A stretch of DNA of 6,358 bases from Oscillospiraceae bacterium (GTDB lineage: Bacteria > Bacillota_A > Clostridia > Oscillospirales > Ruminococcaceae), in contig JAGBFE010000239.1 in the NCBI GenBank assembly GCA_018109965.1, forward strand, positions 1-6,358, in the 5' to 3' direction. Under the pieces are notes generated by a model that searched no databases, had not been told where the DNA came from, and was given only the letters and a program-made list of their open reading frames with translations. Both the position numbers and the translations under genes were made by a program. This document shows positions 5,094 through 6,358 of the stretch, in pieces. Every line of letters begins with the position of its first letter. Positions within the stretch are counted from its first letter, which is position 1.

Positions 5094-5149
5094 ATCCGCA
5101 CCAAAAGGTCTCGACCAATCGGTCGGGACTTTTTTATTTTCTGCGAGAC
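5094..5149 (+). repeat. 56-bp direct repeat, copy 2 (orphan tRNA 3' end plus terminator)
   Basis: Identical to 4802-4857. Here ATCCGCACCA is not attached to a tRNA: the upstream bases (TTTGGTTTATTACT) show no T-loop, variable arm or anticodon stem. It is therefore a displaced copy of the 3' end and terminator only. A partial tRNA 3' end of this kind is what site-specific integration into a tRNA gene leaves at the far end of the insert. Confidence 0.93.
5105..5135 (+). terminator. Second copy of the tRNA terminator hairpin
   Basis: Same hairpin and T-run as 4813-4843, carried within direct-repeat copy 2. It has no obvious gene upstream to terminate. It would insulate the bla-type operon from read-through. 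From 5150 to 5244 only a small hairpin CGGAT-GCA-ATCCG (5175-5187) is visible. Confidence 0.75.
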
Positions 5150-5244
5150 ATATTTGCGGGGACAGCCACTTAAACGGATGCAATCCGCTCTGTATTGTCT
5201 GACATCTGCGAAAATGACAGTTGTGTGAAATATATATAATTGAA

Positions 5245-5273
5245 TTGACAAAAATCTCCTACAAATGTAGTAT
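5245..5273 (+). promoter_or_regulatory. Promoter of the blaI-blaR1-type operon
   Basis: Consensus -35 TTGACA (5245-5250) and TAGTAT (5268-5273) are separated by 17 bp, with a start near 5280. The first BlaI-type operator fills the spacer and touches the -10. Bound repressor would therefore block RNA polymerase. Confidence 0.75.
5260..5269. promoter_or_regulatory. BlaI/MecI-type operator 1
   Basis: TACAAATGTA matches the TACAnnTGTA dyad bound by BlaI/MecI repressors. It lies between the -35 and -10 boxes. It is part of a 19-nt arm (5252-5270) that recurs inverted at 5287-5305, with only the central AA breaking symmetry. Confidence 0.9.
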
Positions 5274-5287
5274 ATACTTAAAGATGC

Positions 5288-5297
5288 TACAAATGTA
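5288..5297. promoter_or_regulatory. BlaI/MecI-type operator 2
   Basis: A second TACAAATGTA, 28 bp centre-to-centre from operator 1, lies just after the predicted transcription start. It abuts the Shine-Dalgarno AGGAGA (5297-5302) of the repressor gene. Two operators flanking the start are typical of autoregulated blaI/mecI promoters. Confidence 0.9.
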
Positions 5298-5310
5298 GGA
5301 GATTTGCTTT

Positions 5311-5694
5311 ATGACAAAGATAAAAAGATTACCCGAAGCGGAACTTGAAATAATGCTTTTGCTGTGGCAGGCGCAAAATGCTGTGCCCCGCAACTATTTT
5401 GACAAAGCGCTTAAACAGGACAAAAACTGGGCTGACAGCACAATCCTCAGCCTTTTGTCCCGACTTATGGAAAAAGGCTTTATCCGCTGTGAAAAACAGG
5501 GCAACAAAAACTACTACACACCTCTTGTAAAAAAAGAGGACTATTATGCTGTGGAAAACAAAAGCTTTATGCAAAAGTTTTATCACAATTCCTTAAATCA
5601 GTTTCTTGTGTCTTTTTCACAGTCAAATCCTTTGTCCGATGATGATATTGCCCAGTTGCACAATCTGCTGGACAGCCTTAAAAAAGGAGAATAA
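5311..5694 (+). CDS. BlaI/MecI-family transcriptional repressor
   Basis: This 127-residue cytoplasmic repressor has an N-terminal winged helix (about 7-72) including LPEAELEIMLLLW, the recognition region WADSTILSLLSRLMEKGFI (40-58) and the wing NKNYYTPLV. A helical C-terminal dimerisation tail (about 75-127) follows. The length fits BlaI/MecI. CopY-type copper repressors are excluded because the CxC...CxC tail is absent (only C60 is present). In this family the membrane sensor triggers cleavage of the repressor in the C-terminal part; the cleavage site cannot be fixed here. AGGAGA (5297-5302) lies 8 bases before the ATG. The gene is followed after 2 bases by the BlaR1-like gene, with AAGGAG inside its own 3' end serving as the next RBS. 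The two TACAAATGTA operators indicate autorepression. Targets other than this operon are not in the window. Confidence 0.94.
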   Translation: MTKIKRLPEAELEIMLLLWQAQNAVPRNYFDKALKQDKNWADSTILSLLSRLMEKGFIRCEKQGNKNYYTPLVKKEDYYAVENKSFMQKFYHNSLNQFLVSFSQSNPLSDDDIAQLHNLLDSLKKGE

Positions 5695-5696
5695 CA

Positions 5697-6358
5697 ATGG
5701 CAGATATCCTTATAAATATGTTTGAAAACAGCATTGCAGTGTCGGTGATAATACTGATATTGTTTTTGCTGCGCCCTTTTTTGAGCAAAAGATATACAGC
5801 AAAATGGCAGTACGGTGTATGGCTTGTGCTCACTGTCCGTCTGCTTGTGCCTTTTGATATTGAAATACCAAATTTCACCGCCCCTTTGAATATCCCTGTG
5901 GAAAACAAGGTGGTTTATCAGGCGGATGTGGCGGGCGAAACCGCCGATGATATAATCACAACTCCGTCAGCAGGTGAACAATCGGACAATATGCCCGAAA
6001 ACACAGTGACCGATAATAGCTTAAAGGAAAAAGTTTTTGACAGTGCGGCATCAGCTATGGGCAAAAACAGCCTTGCAGTGGCAGACATACTTGCTGTTTT
6101 GTGGGTGTGCGGCGCACTGCTTATTATATCAGTCAGGGCAGGCAGCTATATAATTGCAAGATATACCCTCAATGAATCTCTTATACCATTTGACATTGAT
6201 ATTTCCGAAAGCAAGAGAAAACTTGGGCTGGAGGATGAAATCCCTGTTTATTATTCCGATATGGTTTCCACCCCTGTACTTTCGGGGGTTATCAGACCGA
6301 TAGTTGTTGTGCCGGACAATGCTGAAAATGATATGCACCTGCAGGTTGCAATATACCA
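5697..6358 (+). CDS. BlaR1/MecR1-like M56-family sensor metalloprotease, N-terminal part
   Basis: The first 220 residues of a gene that runs off the right edge. The visible part has a transmembrane helix (about 10-27) followed by RPFLSKRYTAKWQYGVWLVL and TVRLLVPF (second helix about 37-52), the standard start of M56 peptidases. An external acidic, low-complexity loop (about 55-125) and a third helix (about 127-153) follow. The cytoplasmic stretch STPVLSGVIRPIVVVP (191-206) normally lies a short distance before the zinc motif HExxH. The window ends at VAIY plus CA, so the next residue is probably the first His, but that is not seen. Family members sense cell-wall stress or beta-lactams and cause cleavage of the BlaI partner. 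The gene is translationally linked to the repressor gene (2-base gap, RBS AAGGAG at 5685-5689). Whether it has a C-terminal penicillin-binding sensor domain cannot be judged. Confidence 0.9.
   Translation, partial: MADILINMFENSIAVSVIILILFLLRPFLSKRYTAKWQYGVWLVLTVRLLVPFDIEIPNFTAPLNIPVENKVVYQADVAGETADDIITTPSAGEQSDNMPENTVTDNSLKEKVFDSAASAMGKNSLAVADILAVLWVCGALLIISVRAGSYIIARYTLNESLIPFDIDISESKRKLGLEDEIPVYYSDMVSTPVLSGVIRPIVVVPDNAENDMHLQVAIY

Noticed and set aside
5060..5104. Degenerate second tRNA ending at the ATCCGCACC of repeat copy 2
   Set aside because: No T-loop, anticodon stem or matching GCGGAT 5' acceptor strand is present upstream. Only the 3' acceptor bases and terminator are copied.
5021..5251. 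76-codon minus-strand open frame across direct-repeat copy 2
   Set aside because: It reads through a terminator hairpin, has no family resemblance, and is explained by low stop density in the repeat region.
5311..5694. CopY-type copper repressor
   Set aside because: The C-terminal CxC...CxC copper motif is absent, and the operators match the BlaI/MecI dyad followed by a BlaR1-like gene.

Overview
The window looks like chromosomal DNA of an anaerobic Bacillota bacterium, most likely a Clostridia member of the gut Oscillospiraceae/Ruminococcaceae type. This is inference. It rests on Gram-positive style AGGAG ribosome binding sites, strong hairpin-plus-U terminators, moderate GC, an oxygen/NO-detoxifying flavodiiron-rubredoxin protein, a membrane-anchored peptidoglycan-type deacetylase and a BlaI/BlaR1 pair. 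I see no transposase, integrase, phage gene or CRISPR array.

Layout, left to right. (1) 2-178: the last 58 codons of asnA (ammonia-dependent asparagine synthetase), then a terminator. (2) 320-1102, minus: a MerR-family regulator with a GyrI-like effector domain. (3) 1131-1161: a textbook MerR-type promoter with a 19-bp spacer carrying an inverted repeat. It reads away from the regulator into (4) 1316-2308, plus: a membrane-anchored NodB-fold polysaccharide deacetylase with a probable TTG start. A bidirectional terminator separates it from (5) 2426-3088, minus: a Crp/Fnr-family regulator. (6) Overlapping divergent promoters with inverted repeats lead to (7) 3213-4505, plus: a flavodiiron protein fused to a shortened rubredoxin. 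(8) 4506-5310 has no protein gene. It holds a terminator, a promoter, tRNA-Leu(GAG), the tRNA terminator, a 56-bp perfect direct repeat of the tRNA 3' end plus terminator located 292 bp further on, palindromes and a 19-nt repeat between the copies, and a BlaI-type promoter/operator. (9) 5311-5694: a BlaI/MecI-family repressor. (10) 5697 to the end: the N-terminal part of BlaR1/MecR1, cut just before the expected zinc-metalloprotease motif.

The window is essentially three regulator-target modules around a tRNA. The MerR-GyrI protein probably controls the deacetylase (cell-wall modification). The Crp/Fnr protein probably controls the flavodiiron protein (O2/NO stress). BlaI/BlaR1 is an autoregulated cell-wall or beta-lactam sensing pair whose other targets lie outside the window. 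The least explained part is the 292-bp segment bounded by the duplicated tRNA 3' end. It looks like a tiny tRNA-associated insertion or the scar of one, and it encodes nothing I can recognise.
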